Positions 12,940 through 25,412 are shown, counted from the first letter of the stretch. The stretch: DNA of 64,000 nucleotides from Takakia lepidozioides (GCA_030704615.1 CM060733.1:23870001-23934000); one strand, 5' to 3'. Notes: generated by a model not told the origin, from the sequence alone. Numbers and translations: made by a program.

Positions 12940-13161
12940 TTGAGCCAAGGAGATGTTGAGGCAGACTCCAATACTTATGTCTGTCTGTTGCAGGAGTGTA
13001 TCACCATGAAAGGCCCAGCAGAGGGAATGAAGGTGCATTCCCAAAAGAGAATCAAGCCAAATATCTTTCTCCTCGACAGCCTTGTCAACATGTATGCAAA
13101 GTGGTGGGAGTGTGGTGGATACACATCAAGTGTTCGACCATATGGCTCAACATTCAACTAA
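12940..13161 (+). pseudogene. PPR fragment, N-terminal type
   Basis: A 73-codon frame reads EADSNTYVCLLQECITMKG, GMKVHSQKRIKPNIFLLDS and LVNMYAKWWECGG. It corresponds to the first PPR motifs of the intact gene at 21110-23938 (SNTYVCVLQQCIKTKD, PNIFVLNTLVNMYSKCG). It lies on the opposite strand to the decayed C-terminal half, so the duplicate was rearranged by an inversion as well as truncated. Confidence 0.8.
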
Positions 13162-15155
13162 CATGGAGCAACTGAACTTACTTTCAGGCCCTTTTTAAAA
13201 GGATAGCTGATATCAACAGATAGTTCATGTTTGCTGCTTTTTGAAAATTGTGATGGACCCAAGCAACTGAAATGCAGTTGAGTTCACTAAGCATCAAAAT
13301 GGCAGCTTCAGTCAGAATTTCACATTGACAAACTCTCTGGTCGAAGATAGCCTCACCTTTAATAAAACAGTTGTCCCACCACTGTGAAGGATCTGAGAAG
13401 AAATGCTGCCACCAATTGCTTGGCCTGCATGCAAACACTATTAAAATATAGATTATTAAATTGTCTGAGTAATTTCTGGGTGGTGGTAGCATGAGATTTA
13501 AAAAGAAATTCTCTCCCTCCCTCCATGGCCTCAAGGCTACAGCAAACAACTTCTTATGAGTACATTCTCACTCTCTCTCCCCGGCTTGGCCCAGCGCCTG
13601 AGCTTTGGATAGCTCTTTGGTTTCTGTGGTTCTACTATCGTTCCTTGTCCTACTACTTTTGTACCTTGGGGCCTTTGGGCTTCCCAAGTTCGTAAGAAAA
13701 ACTTCTATTCTCCCGTCTCAAAGCACAGTGTGACTGGCAGCGCAATCATAGCCAAATGTGTCGCATTGTGTGTCCGATTGGGGACTAGTGCAGCCCTCCT
13801 GAATGGAGACCACAATGTCTACGAGCGGGTTTCCGCTAGCCGTGTCGTAATGCTCAGTCTGAATTAACACCCTCATGATCACTTCCCTATATCGCAATGG
13901 CCTCAGTCAAGCCAAGCGATATAGGGAAGCGATATAGTCAAGCCACCCTCATGATCACAATGGCCTCAGTCAAGCCAGTAAGTCAAGCGATCAATAGAAA
14001 AAAAGTGATTCATCAGATTCATAAGACATCAACAGCCAATGGAGGCAGGACAAGGGTGCGGATTACACACTCATGACTGAAATTCTTGCTAAAAATGGCT
14101 ACAAAACTTCTTCTGGGATGGTTACGCCCACATAGAATTAAAGCGCTGCTATCCCTACCTACCTTGCTTCGATTTCTCTGCAGTATGGGTAGCCAGGGCT
14201 TGGAAGTGCGTCGAGCAAGCCTCTGCAAAGGTAGAAGATATCCAATTCAGATCCACGCATCCCTTCTGTCTTCTGCATGATCGGAAACCCCCTTCCCCTT
14301 CAGCGCAAGAATAAGAAGCAGGCTTTGATGACAGTTTGACATCAGCCTGCGGGGCAGCGGCCATAGCCGAGAAGAAGAAGGGGATGCGGGTCCAGTCTTA
14401 TGGTGACGGGATAAGCCGGTTCCCGACGGGCTACAACGGGTCAACGCAGCTTAACCAGCAATAACCGCCAAAATGCCGCGTGAAGGGGAGCAACGGTCGC
14501 TTTGCTTAACGGTCATGCTCGTGCCCCTCACTGCCCGCCACTCTCGTCTCTCTCCTTCTCCCAAGTGTACTCTCACTGATCTCCCTCTTCACCTCCTTCA
14601 TACTCCCATGGTGCAGTTGACAGTAGCGAATTGTGGATGCTGGTTGAGATCATCTTCTGTAGGGCTTGAGATGAGGAGTTTGTCTTGAGTTGGATTTGCA
14701 CCAGTTTTGGGAGTGAACTCACAGTAGTAGTCTTGCCTCTCTCCTTCACAACTCAATTGTCCATGACTCCAAGAGTGAAACGAGAACAAAGAAGTTTGGT
14801 TGCTGAAGGACTCTTGGGGCGGGGTTGAAGTGAGGATGGGGCCTGAGGGGAAGTAGATTGTCAGATTGTGATGTCTCTTGAAGGAGATTGTCTTGATCAG
14901 AGTTTGTAGTTCCACCTCAGGATATTATGAGCTTTAGAGCCCTCTGTACTCTCATCACTGGGTCTCTGTGACTCAATCGCTCTCCCGGCCTGAATAGTGA
15001 AACTGAGGATAATGTAGTGTAGGTGCTGCTTGAAAACACCTGTACAGGATTTGAAAAGAGGAGTTGGTGAAGTGTTGCACCTTAGGGCATCAGTTATGAA
15101 GTTCTGACAGGTGACTTTTCGAAAAGAGTTTGAGCGACTGTAAGAGCTAGTGCCC
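13162..15155. other. Intergenic before the ODAD3-like gene
   Basis: No gene is supported. At 13880-13990 short segments (CGATATAGGGAAGCGATATAG; AATGGCCTCAGTCAAGCCA, twice) are locally duplicated. The run-up to 15156 presumably holds the promoter of the next gene, but I cannot point to a defined element. Confidence 0.3.
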
Positions 15156-18100
15156 ATGGCTGCCCCAGCAAAGCGTAACAACATGCCTAGGGAGAGGTCT
15201 GTCGAGATTGAATACAAAATCAATCGCCTGGGTTTGTTCATCTAGTTCCATCCTCCTGTCCGTTAAATTGCATCATCACAGCCTAAATTGAATTCCTGTG
15301 GTCAAGTACTAACCAGACATTTTCTTGAATCTGTCTAGAAGCCCAGGTATGAAGTTTGCCAACAGTTGCTGTAAGCAGTCCTCTTCCCTTTTCCCTCTGT
15401 AATAGCACCACAAGCTCCCATCAGTTTTGTGAAACTTAACGGCTACATTGAAGATGAGAATTAATTTGGAGCTGGCAAGTGGATATGGTCCACAGATTAT
15501 CCATATCCAAGTTCATGTCAGGTCTGAAAGGAATTCCTTGGGTGAGATTCTGTAATTGAAATGCCCACTTTCCTTTTTCAGAGTGACTCCCCCATCCAGC
15601 CTTGCTTATGTTTTTCCTGTAGCTGAGTGATTCTCTTAGTTCCTCTTCGGAGAGAGGCAGAATGCCCAAATTTGTATTTAAAGTAATATGTCATTCACCT
15701 TATCAGCTCCCACCAAGAGTCATGAAATCTATGATTGGAAAGGCATTACACCTAAGGGATTTCTGCTAGAGGTGTAGGCAGGAGATCTCATGGCATGGTA
15801 TAGCATTCCTCCAAGTTGCAGCAATAGTTGGAATCCTGCCACCCGTGCAGAAAATGAAAGGTAGGGATGGTCGTTGTTACATACTGGAAGGTGTTGACTG
15901 CACAGAGGGGTTGTTGCAAGTGTGGAATCACAGGAGTGGTAGGAAGGGCATACTATGAAGCTTCGCAAATCAAGCTGCGGAGGAACCGCATGCTAATTCG
16001 AGCAGCTCGGACCGAGAACATGCTACTCCATTCTGCCCTTGTTTTACTTAAGCAGAAGGAGATGGCTGCTCGACAGCAATCAGGGGATCTCGACGGAATG
16101 CGCAAGCAAGCCAAAATTCTTCACAAGGCTTTCGACTTGCAGAGAGGCAAGTCCGTCGCAAATCAGCTGCAGGCAAGTGTTCATGCTGCTGTAGGGAATT
16201 TCAAACAAATCCTCTCAGTTAACCACCTTTACATTTTCTGCCCAATGATATTGTCTACTGTTCAGAGATACAAGAAACAGTTTTGATCTTAAGCTCTACC
16301 AGTTTCTTTCCTTCTCACACACATGCAATGCATGTGTCTGTGTTTGTGTGTGTACTAGAAGATGTTACTGTTACTGGTAAGCTCTCATGGAATGTCAGTG
16401 ACCATCAAGCCTGAAGAAAATTTGATGACATGTGACCTTTGTCTGATTACAGCTGCAAAAACAAATCATCAATACCAGGTCAGCAGAAATAGAATGCGCT
16501 GACCTGCTGGATCCCAATACAACCATCCTCGTGAGAATTCGGGCCCTGGATGGTAAACTGGAGGCCATCTATGCCCAAACTAAAGACACTCAGATCGTTG
16601 AGAGGTTCAGTGAGAGCCTGCTGAAGCCTATGAGAGAAGAACACATTGTCTATGCATCCCAGGTACTCGCCTCCTTGCTAAAAATGTGCCCAGTAGTGGG
16701 TGTTAACCCTCCTTTGAGTTTCTGTAACACTTTCAAAAAGGTCAGAAGAGACGGTATGAATGAGCCACCAGCTACTGAGACAACTAGATGGAGGAAATGG
16801 CATTTCACTCGCTCATGGTTGACAGCTCTCTGTACATGTTATACTTACCAAAAAGGCAGACTGCTATTTTTTCAATCCTACTGAAGTGAGGAAGAGAAAA
16901 TTTACTTCTAACCATCGCACATCATGTCAACTATGGCAGCTTGAGAGCCTTGGGAACATACTCAAGATTAAGAAAGGAGAGACTATGCAGCTCAAGATGT
17001 TGCATTTCGATGGGATCCGCTCACGGGACCAAGCCAAACGGGAGCTGGAAGAAGTAGGTGAGACTTCAACTCTTCCAATTTCTTAGGACGTTATGTATGG
17101 TGGGGCTGGATGGTCTTTATCCTCTACATATTACCCTAGAGCTAATATAGCTTAACAGTCCTTGCATCTTGTGCCTTTTTTCACTTGTATTCGGAGAAAG
17201 CAGGAGTAGCAATTAGCTACAATAAGCTACGATTATGTTCTCTACAGCCACCAAAGTACGGGCAAGATTTCCACCCTCAGAGCACCAAGAGGAGCTTTGA
17301 AGCTGGACTCTAGGCAGCTTGCAAGATGCCAGCTCTCAAAGCAATACTGCCCCCTCTGAATTCCAATAAGAAGTTGAAAAACCAGGCCAAAACCAATTTT
17401 AAGGGCTTTTCATTGTTGTTTTCAGTCAGGATACATGAAATGATCCTGCACAGTAACCTTCCAAGCCACTTTTGAGGTTGGCTTTGCAGATATCATCAAC
17501 GAGTTGTCCAAGTGCAGAATAGCTTATGTTGAGCTTGCTTCCTTCATGTTCAGTTGGGCAAGAACTGTTGTGTTACTTGAGAGTTGAAGGTCCCTTCATT
17601 ACTTGGTTTTGTGGTAGCAGCATCGAAGATATAGATACTTGATGATGGCGATAGAGCAGGCCTACAGAAAAATGTTTTCAATATTGGAGCGGGGATAGAC
17701 TAAGTTGATTGAATGCTCATGTGTGGTGTTGGCTGGATTATGCAGCTGCTAGCAAGCATGAAAGGCAGAACACAGGTACGCCATCTCCAGATGAGCAAAT
17801 TCTCTACCTCCCACCTTTTTCTCTCCGTGGATTCCCCTGTGATTGACATGTTTCAAACCCAGACTGCCCTCGGAAAGAATTCAATTGTAATCCAGTGCAC
17901 TACCAGTTTAAATGTCTCTGAACATTTCAACATCCCAGAACATTAGTTCACTGACAGGTTGGTGAACATGGAAGAGACCTTGTAAGAAAGCACAAATACC
18001 TCATTGAGAGGCTTGGTTTTTAGTCTCTACAAGCTTATGTTGGGGATCATATTCTCCAATTCGAATACATACGAGCACATCATTCCCCTACCAAAACTGA

Positions 18101-19224
18101 GTGTTTGCACCTGCAGGGAGGGGGAGGAGGAGGTTTGAGCGCGGAGCTGCAAGCTAGGATATTGAAAGCTGTCAGAGAGATCAAAATTGTGATGCGAGTA
18201 GGTAGCATGCCTGAGATGTACCAGAAGTTCTTGTTTCAAGAGAAGCAGTGTACTTATCTGGCTCAGGTCCATGATGAGCTCAAATTTACTCTATCGCAAC
18301 TCAGGAACGAGCATCAGGCCAAGGTCAGGGATCTCTATCCTCAACTGGGGGTTCGTTAGATGATAAGGATTCTATGTCTGCAATTGCAGAATTGCAGTTT
18401 TCCACAGTGAAAAATTAGAACACCACTTGAAGTTTTCGAAGCCATGTATTTGAGATAGTGAACAAGACGTGCATAAAGAACACTCCAAATTGAATATGCG
18501 CTCTAATCTCCTCAAATGTGACAAATCTATGCTAACTGAACATTCGAGTCTTGGGTAAACACAGAGGAAGAGTATGGCCGAAGTGGGGAGCATGGTGGAC
18601 AACACAAAGGACATGGTGCGCCGGGTTTCAACAAGACGACACTCTGTCCCATTGATGCAGATACTGGAACGTACCAGGAAGCTGGTCGACAAAATCCACC
18701 AGGGCACACTCGTTGAGGTAGTCCGTGTACGAGGAGCTTGGAGCACAATCGTGCTTCTTGAATGTTCAACAAATGCTATGAAACTTTGATACATGTGAAA
18801 TGCCGGATCAGTTTTCATGGATTGTTCATAGTATGTAAATAGAAGCTACGCCTCTCAACAGAGTGGCTGATTGGGGCTCTCCGATCATTGTCTGTAGGAT
18901 AAAGCAGGAACTGAATCGCCGCAGAAGGTGGTGCTTGTAGACTGCGAAGTGAAGCTTGTCAAGTTGATCAAGGTATCCATATCTGCACTCACAGTTCTTC
19001 CTCTTTGCTCAATACTCTCTTACATAGATAAAGAGAGCAGCTGTCAGAGAACAGCAGAAGGCAAAATAGAGCATTATATTTCCATATTGGCACAAATCTA
19101 ATCCTCAAGATGTAGTCCTCATAATATCGAATCTGTGGCTTAACAGGGGCTGATGAAGAAGATGAAGCACCTCAAGCTTTTGGAAGAGTCTAAAAGGGCG
19201 GCAGCCATGGGGGAATCCTCATGA
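15156..19224 (+). CDS. Outer dynein arm docking protein, ODAD3/CCDC151-like
   Basis: Nine exons join in frame to about 390 residues: 15156-15231, 15943-16172, 16453-16662, 16940-17057, 17746-17775, 18121-18323, 18565-18717, 18898-18972 and 19147-19224. The protein is almost all coiled coil. Blocks resembling animal CCDC151 occur in the same order: VEIEYKINRLGRAYYEASQ, an ALDGKLEAIYAQTKDTQ stretch, RSRDQAKRELEEV, MPEMYQKFLFQEKQCTYLAQ and SVPLMQILERTRKLVDKI. The family sits on axonemal doublets and anchors outer dynein arms, so the gene implies motile sperm. The second intron (16173-16452) uses a GC donor (CAG|GCAAGT). The protein is shorter than the animal form, and one or more internal exons may be missing from this model around the GGGGG stretch at 18121. 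The family call is by remembered resemblance; the exon phases all fit. Confidence 0.72.
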
Positions 19225-21109
19225 GAGCATATATCTCCTCCCAAGAGTCGATGAGCAAATCTCCTCAACTAGTACTTACATTTAAGCTCACTGTTGCAAG
19301 ATACATATCAGCGCCCATTGTATGACAACAAGTGCTTTGTGTTATGCTGTTTTACAAGTTTCTGCATGTTCTCTGTTTGAATCTCAAATTTCGGACTTTC
19401 CGCACACTCTTGGTCTGACAGAGCATTTGAATATCCCAAAACAATTCTGCAGGGCATTTCCCAAACAATGCATATGGCGTACGGGCTATGACTGCCAGCA
19501 AACAAAAACCTCTCTCACACATGCCACTAAGGTAAACGAAATGAACGTGATACGAAATGAAGGAGTTTATGGTAGCACGAGAAGAAGGGTCTCGATTGCA
19601 CCCAAATCTCTTTTGTAGGTAGCCACATATATACATATACGAGTCTTCTTCTGTAGATTTCTCAGAGGATGAGCCCAACAAGCAGCATCGATTCCAGTGA
19701 GGGGGTCAGAGCTCATTCACCGCGTGCACTCTGAGCAGAGCAGCCACATTGTTGCGTCGAGTTCTCTCCAGTGAGACGGCGGCGGAATTAGGTTTTGTGA
19801 AGGGCTACCTGGAGAGTGTTTCTGTGTGTATTGATGAAATGCTGTCCAGGAGGAAGCTTAAAGGGCGGCGGTCCAAGGTGGCCATGGTGGGCAGCCAATT
19901 ACAGATGGAGCGAGAGATTGGAATTCCGTGGGAAGAGACGGAGTCGAAGAAAGTGTAACATGCTGGGTAGGGAGAGTGAGGGAAGGAATGAAGCACCTGC
20001 AAGGTGAATTGGTTCAAAATAGTCCATCTGAGTTTGAAAAGCGATTGATTGATGTTGAGGACCAAGCAGTTGCCATAACTGAGATGCTTGGACACACAGG
20101 GAGGACTCCAGATTCTGTGCATGTCAATGATGATGGCCCGGTCTCAAAACAGAGCAAAAAGAAAAAGAAAGAAGGACGTTGTGGAAACAGAGAGGCAAAC
20201 AGAGACAGTAGTTGGGGAGGGATTGATATTACCGGGCAAGAGCGAACGCAGTGGAGTAAGTGCAACCTGCCTCAGAATTGGCGTCCGCAGACCGAGTGAA
20301 GAATGAATTTGGTTTCTCACCCCAATGAAATGTCAGCTATCTACTCGATAAGGCTGATTGGGGTGGTGGATTGGATTATAAACCGAAATTGGTAGTGCTT
20401 CCCTCTGGTTACTAGGGTGGACATTCATTGGTCGCCCTGATCACAATTGTGCTGTTCTTAGCAGCTCGTTGTTGGGCTGTCCTTCCAATTGGGCACCGGC
20501 ATACCTGCCAAAGGGTACATTGTGCGTCCCTCACACACCGAAGCAGGCCTGCCAATTCTCCTGACCCTCATTGATTAACTTGGTCATCTTTCTCTCTCGG
20601 CGCACAGGCTCAATTTTTCTTCCTATTGCCCTCTTCCCTTGCTCCAGGAACCTTGCTTCGGATACCTCCAGGATTCTTCAGTCCTGCACTTTGAGGTTGT
20701 CGAAATAGCTTCTTTTTGTCAGGTTTACGCCCGAATTCGACACAGGACGATTGGAAACCCGATCCTGGGGAGAATGGGTCAAGCTGGACTAAGCAGGGCC
20801 TTGGAGACTAGATTCCCCCGGTTACTTATCACACGCTCGTGAGCAGACTCAATGCTGTTGGGGCTCAACCTTTTGAAGTGAGAAGTTTTCAACCCAAGTA
20901 AATTCACATTTCCCTGCATGGCTACTTCTGTGACGAGGTTTTTCTGAGTCCATTTGCTGAATGATGTACCTGTAACCGGGAGTGCAGCCCTCACAAAATG
21001 TAACGCTGCATTCTATGATACAAATGGCCTCTTCTCTGCCTACACATTTCATAAATTATAGCTCCTCATGTTTGAGCTAGGGCACTTTTTTTCATGGATG
21101 TAGCTTGTT
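19225..21109. other. Intergenic with weak, unrecognised open frames
   Basis: After the ODAD3-like stop there are two overlapping plus-strand frames at 19749-19958 and 19928-20299. The second is Lys-rich (KQSKKKKKEG) and reads EFEKRLIDVEDQAVAITEML. They could be exons of an undescribed gene or chance. No family is recognised. 20300-21109 shows nothing further. Confidence 0.3.
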
Positions 21110-23938
21110 TCACCAGTAATCCCCACAAGAACAACTCCCATCTTGGAAGTGGTGAAAGCGGCTAGCATCCCTTACAACAACTGCTCGTCCAGCAATCTTT
21201 GAGATGAACTTGGTTGCAGTGTGGCAGTCACCACAAACCCGAAGGTTCTTGATGACACGGATAGGGGTACCAGGGGGTATGCTGATGAGCCCAAAAGCAA
21301 TGGCCAGCTTCTCACTATGGTGGCAAAGAGAAGATTCTTTCTGCTCCTCCTCCATATCATGCAATACAAAGCGCGTGTCAGGAACATACCCAGCCTCCTT
21401 CATCCACCCTGACAACCTCTCCAGCTCAGCATGGATTTCCTCAATTTGTGGATGCAATTTATCTTCAACAACAAATGTATGCACCTGATCATGCACCTCA
21501 ATGTAGCTGCGTCCTGCCTCCTTTCTGACACCTCTCTCGTCCATCATTTTTCTCACCTTTGCTGTATCATCCCACTTGCCAGCAGCAGCATAGATGTTTG
21601 AAAGCAGGACATAAGTTCCGGCGTGCCATGGATTCCACTTGAGAAGGCATTTTGCTGCGCGCTCTGCCAGCTGCACGTTACCATGAATTCTGCAGGCACC
21701 AAGCAAAGCCCCCCACACTGAGACACCTGGTTCAATTGGCATTTTATTAATGAGGTCCTCTGCCTCATCCAATTGCCCTGCACGGCCAAGAAGGTCCACC
21801 ATGCAGCCAAAATGTTCCGGTGAGGGAGTCAGACCATGATCTTGACTAATGGAATCAAAATAAAAACGACCTTCATCCACTAGACCCACATGGCTACAAG
21901 CAGAGAGGAGACATATAAAGGTGATACGGTCCGGCTTCAAGCATTCTTGTTGCATTTGTTCAAATAGCTGCAAGGCCTCCCTACCACACCCATGTTGACC
22001 ATATGCTGCAATGATCGTGTTCCACGAGACCACGTCCTGTTCAGCCATATCATTGAATACTTGACGTGCATCCTTTATGCTCCCGCATTTGGCATACATG
22101 TCAACAAGGGTATTCTCCAACTTCACGTATGATGCAACTCCAGCTTTCAGAGCATCAGCATGGACCTCTTTGCCCTTTTCCAGGGCTGCTAGGCTGGCAC
22201 ACACATTGAGAATGCAAATGAAAGTGACCCTGTCGGGCATTACCTCTTCCCATATCATTTCCTCATAGACCTCAAAAGCCTCCCTACCACAGCCTTGTTG
22301 AGCATATCCTGCAATCAGTGCATTCCATGAGACCACATGTCGTTGAGCCATACTGTCAAACACTTTGATTGCATCCTTCATGTTCCCACATTTGACATAC
22401 ATGTTAAATAAGGCAGTCTCTAGAATGATATCTGGTTCTATTGCAGTTTTGATGATGTCGGCACAGACCTCTTCGCCCTTTTCTATGGCTGCCAGGATAG
22501 TGCATGCATGGAGCACAGAAGTGAATGTGACCCTATCGGGCGTCACCTTTTCAAGTTTCATTTGGTCATACATCTCCAGAGCCTCCCTGGCCCACCCATG
22601 CTGGGCGTAGGCGGCAATCATGACACTCCAGGAAACCACATTCCTCTCTGCCATGTTATCAAATACTTGACGGGCATCCTTCATGCTTCCACATTTGGCA
22701 TACATGTCAGCAAGAGCTGTCTCCAGAATGACATCTGCCGGAATTCCACTTCTGTTGATGTCAGTATGGACCTCTTTACCTCTTTCCAGGACTCCTAGGC
22801 TGGCACACACATTGAGGACACAAATGAACGTGACCTTGTCGGGAGTGACACCTTCCTGAATCATTTGGCCATACATCTCGAAAGCCTCCCAACCAGACCC
22901 AAGCTGAGCATATCCTGCAATCATCGCACTCCATGAGACCACATTTCGTCGAGCCATATTGTCAAATACTTGCTGAGCACACTTCATGCTGCCACATTTG
23001 GCATACATGTCAGTAAGCGCAGTCTCCAGTATTATATCTGGTGGAATTCCAGCTTTGATAATGTCAGCATGGACCCCTTTGCCCTTCTCCAGGGCTGCCA
23101 GACTGGTGCACGCATTGAGAGTGCCAATGTATGTGACCTTGTCAGGCATCACCCCTTCCCGCATCATTTGTTGATACATCTGCAAAGCTTCCATACCACA
23201 CCCATGCTGAGCATATCCTGCGATCATGGCATTCCATGAAACCACATTCTTTTGAGCCATTTTGTCAAACACTTGACGTGCATCCTTTATGCTCCCACAT
23301 TTGGCATACATATCAGCAAGGGCAGTCTCCAGAATGATATCTGGCGTAATTCCTGCTTTAATGATGTAAGCATGAATCTCTTTGCCCTTTTCCAGGGCTC
23401 CTAGGCTGGCACATGCCTTGAGAACACAAATGAAGGTGACTTTGTTGGGCGTCAACCCTTCCTGTATCATTTGCTCATAGATCTCCAGAGCCTCCCTACC
23501 ACACCTGTGCTGAGCATATCCTGCCATCATTGTAGTCCAAGTAAACACATCCCGTCCAGGTATTTTGTCAAACACTAGGCGTGCATCCACCAGACTCCCG
23601 CACTTGGAATACATGTTGACAAGGGTGTTAAGTACAAAGATGTTTGGCTTAAATCCACTTTGGATAATGTGGGCATGCACCTGCTTTCCAGCTTTTAAGT
23701 CCTTAGTTTTGATGCACTGCTGCAAGACACAGACATAAGTATTGGAATTTGCCAGAATGCCGTGTTGGTTCAGCATATGCAGTGCCTCTTTCAATCTCCC
23801 TGCCTTACATAGTGTCCTCATATCCCCACAAGAACCAGAAGATCTATTCTTGACTTGCTCTCTTGGTGCCCTTTCATAAGCCGTGGTCATAGTGGAGGTG
23901 CCTGATTCAAACAACCGTGCCCGATTCAACCCAGCCAT
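21110..23938 (-). CDS. PPR protein, PLS class with E, E+ and DYW domains
   Basis: An uninterrupted 942-residue frame. After a short N-terminal region it carries a long run of P-L-S triplets, recognisable by repeating VFDxMAxRxVVSWxxMIAGYAQ, MPDKVTYIGTLNAC and YAKCGSMKDARQVFD blocks. The E region begins near VWGALLGACRIHGNVQLAER, then E+ (DQVHTFVVEDKLHPQIEEIH). The DYW deaminase-like domain follows, with the zinc signature HSEKLAIAFGL (HxE), CGDCHTATK (CxxC) and the exact C-terminal tripeptide DYW after HHFQDGSCSCG. In plants such proteins enter mitochondria or plastids and specify single C-to-U RNA editing sites. I see no clear transit peptide before the repeats, though the first 30 residues are Arg-rich. 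Repeats 3 to 8 are unusually alike, which suggests recent internal duplication or conversion. Confidence 0.95.
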   Translation of the reverse strand: MAGLNRARLFESGTSTMTTAYERAPREQVKNRSSGSCGDMRTLCKAGRLKEALHMLNQHGILANSNTYVCVLQQCIKTKDLKAGKQVHAHIIQSGFKPNIFVLNTLVNMYSKCGSLVDARLVFDKIPGRDVFTWTTMMAGYAQHRCGREALEIYEQMIQEGLTPNKVTFICVLKACASLGALEKGKEIHAYIIKAGITPDIILETALADMYAKCGSIKDARQVFDKMAQKNVVSWNAMIAGYAQHGCGMEALQMYQQMMREGVMPDKVTYIGTLNACTSLAALEKGKGVHADIIKAGIPPDIILETALTDMYAKCGSMKCAQQVFDNMARRNVVSWSAMIAGYAQLGSGWEAFEMYGQMIQEGVTPDKVTFICVLNVCASLGVLERGKEVHTDINRSGIPADVILETALADMYAKCGSMKDARQVFDNMAERNVVSWSVMIAAYAQHGWAREALEMYDQMKLEKVTPDRVTFTSVLHACTILAAIEKGEEVCADIIKTAIEPDIILETALFNMYVKCGNMKDAIKVFDSMAQRHVVSWNALIAGYAQQGCGREAFEVYEEMIWEEVMPDRVTFICILNVCASLAALEKGKEVHADALKAGVASYVKLENTLVDMYAKCGSIKDARQVFNDMAEQDVVSWNTIIAAYGQHGCGREALQLFEQMQQECLKPDRITFICLLSACSHVGLVDEGRFYFDSISQDHGLTPSPEHFGCMVDLLGRAGQLDEAEDLINKMPIEPGVSVWGALLGACRIHGNVQLAERAAKCLLKWNPWHAGTYVLLSNIYAAAGKWDDTAKVRKMMDERGVRKEAGRSYIEVHDQVHTFVVEDKLHPQIEEIHAELERLSGWMKEAGYVPDTRFVLHDMEEEQKESSLCHHSEKLAIAFGLISIPPGTPIRVIKNLRVCGDCHTATKFISKIAGRAVVVRDASRFHHFQDGSCSCGDYW

Positions 23939-24992
23939 CCTGTATGACTCACACTCTTAGTTGCAAACCTTCACTGTCAACCTCACATGATAGATCTCCA
24001 ATCTCCTTGAAATTTCAAAAGGAAGATATCTCCATGACAGCAAGCTTGTCCCTACTGTTGACAGGGTTACAGGACTACTGCATTCATTTACTTTGAGAAT
24101 ACATTGTACCAATAAAATTTGTTTGAGTTGGAGCCCTTGAGTCATCGTCGAAAGGATACCCGTTGAATTCTCGGCCACAAGCTCCATTGGGGACATCAAA
24201 ATTCAAAACATCACCAGGTTTTGCTCGAGCTTGTGTAATGAAAGTTAGCTCTGGGCTCAAATAACCCTCAATCCAAAAGACCTTGTTTGCGCACTTGTGT
24301 CTGAAGTCTGGTGACCTTGGACCTTTCTGTGAAAACCACCAGTGGGCAGCTGAGCAGCCACAGCTTTGAACAACCATAGCCTCACATAGACCAGGCTAAC
24401 ACTGCCAGAGCTCCAGGCATTTTTCGAATACCAGGGAATGGCCTTGATCAACCTACTTTTAAACAAGCCAGCAACAGCAGGGCCGCTTTTGCTGCTTTTC
24501 CCAGCCAACGAGTAAACTTTGTCATCCATTGAAGCAACTCGAGACACTCATTTTACAAAACATCATATGCCATCTTCTATCACAATTCCTCTTTGACAGA
24601 CTCTTTCTGACATACATGCATATAGCCTCACCTTATCAAACCTGTCGTCCCACCGCTGTGCAGGCTCTGAGAAGAACTTCTGCCAGAGCTGTTCTTTGCT
24701 CATTGTTTGACCTGTGTGCAAGTACTGCGAGAACATGAGAACTCTGCTGGCTCCAATTGCCTTGCCATCCTAGTGCACAAAAAGACCATTTTAGCAGCTC
24801 CTAGTTAAACTGGTTGCTACTGTAGGCTTTCCATAAACTTAACACCTTAGGCATAAAAATGAAGTTAGGCAGAAAACTTCCCTGAACTTGTTTCCAGTCT
24901 GTGACATGGGAGAGGCCATCATGGATGACCTCAAGGGTTTACCCACCCTCAGCACTAGACTGTAATTTAAACTCAGGGCGGGAAGCCTACCT
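23939..24992. other. Intergenic; one orphan minus-strand frame
   Basis: At 24084-24377 (-) a 97-codon frame looks protein-like: ANKVFWIEGYLSPELTFITQ, RAKPGDVLNFDVPNGACG and EFNGYPFDDDSRAPTQTNF. It has a balanced composition and no low-complexity content. I do not recognise the family. It may be an exon or a fragment of an unknown gene. The remainder shows nothing. Confidence 0.35.
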
Positions 24993-25305
24993 TTGAACAG
25001 CAAACAGAAGCAGAAAGGAAAGGGGGATTGCAAATGCCCGTTGTGTGGGCAACCTGAAGACAATATTCACATTCTGATTCATTGTCCTGGGTACTCTCAC
25101 CAGAGAGACGTCCTCTTCAAATCCATCAAGGGAATTGTGCCTGTACCTCTGTTTATCAACTTTGTAAAGTCTCGAGGCTGAGCCAAAAGCCCAGGCCCTT
25201 TTGGGGCCTAGTTATTGGGCAAACCACACACAGCAGATTGATGCTTGTATAAAGGGATTTCTAGAGGATATCTGGAAAACTCGGATCAATTGTCTGTTCC
25301 AAGGT
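24993..25305 (+). mobile_element. Non-LTR retrotransposon (LINE) 3' remnant
   Basis: The frame carries a reverse-transcriptase zinc-binding motif (zf-RVT): CKCPLCGQPEDNIHILIHCP, with CxxC and HxxxHC spacing. This is found at the C-terminus of plant LINE-type reverse transcriptases. After a frame break it continues as FLEDIWKTRINCLFQGK, the usual tail after that motif. The polymerase itself is absent, so this is a 5'-truncated, dead copy. Confidence 0.7.
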
Positions 25306-25374
25306 AAGTCATACTACCGGTGTCAGCCCCTGACAAAGGTAGTTTCCGTCCCTTTGTGTTCTGAACAAACAACG

Positions 25375-25376
<2 letters not shown>

Positions 25377-25409
<33 letters not shown>
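25377..25409. repeat. (CT)n microsatellite
   Basis: An uninterrupted run of about 16 CT dinucleotides. It follows the LINE remnant and has no evident gene context. Confidence 0.9.
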
Positions 25410-25412
<3 letters not shown>

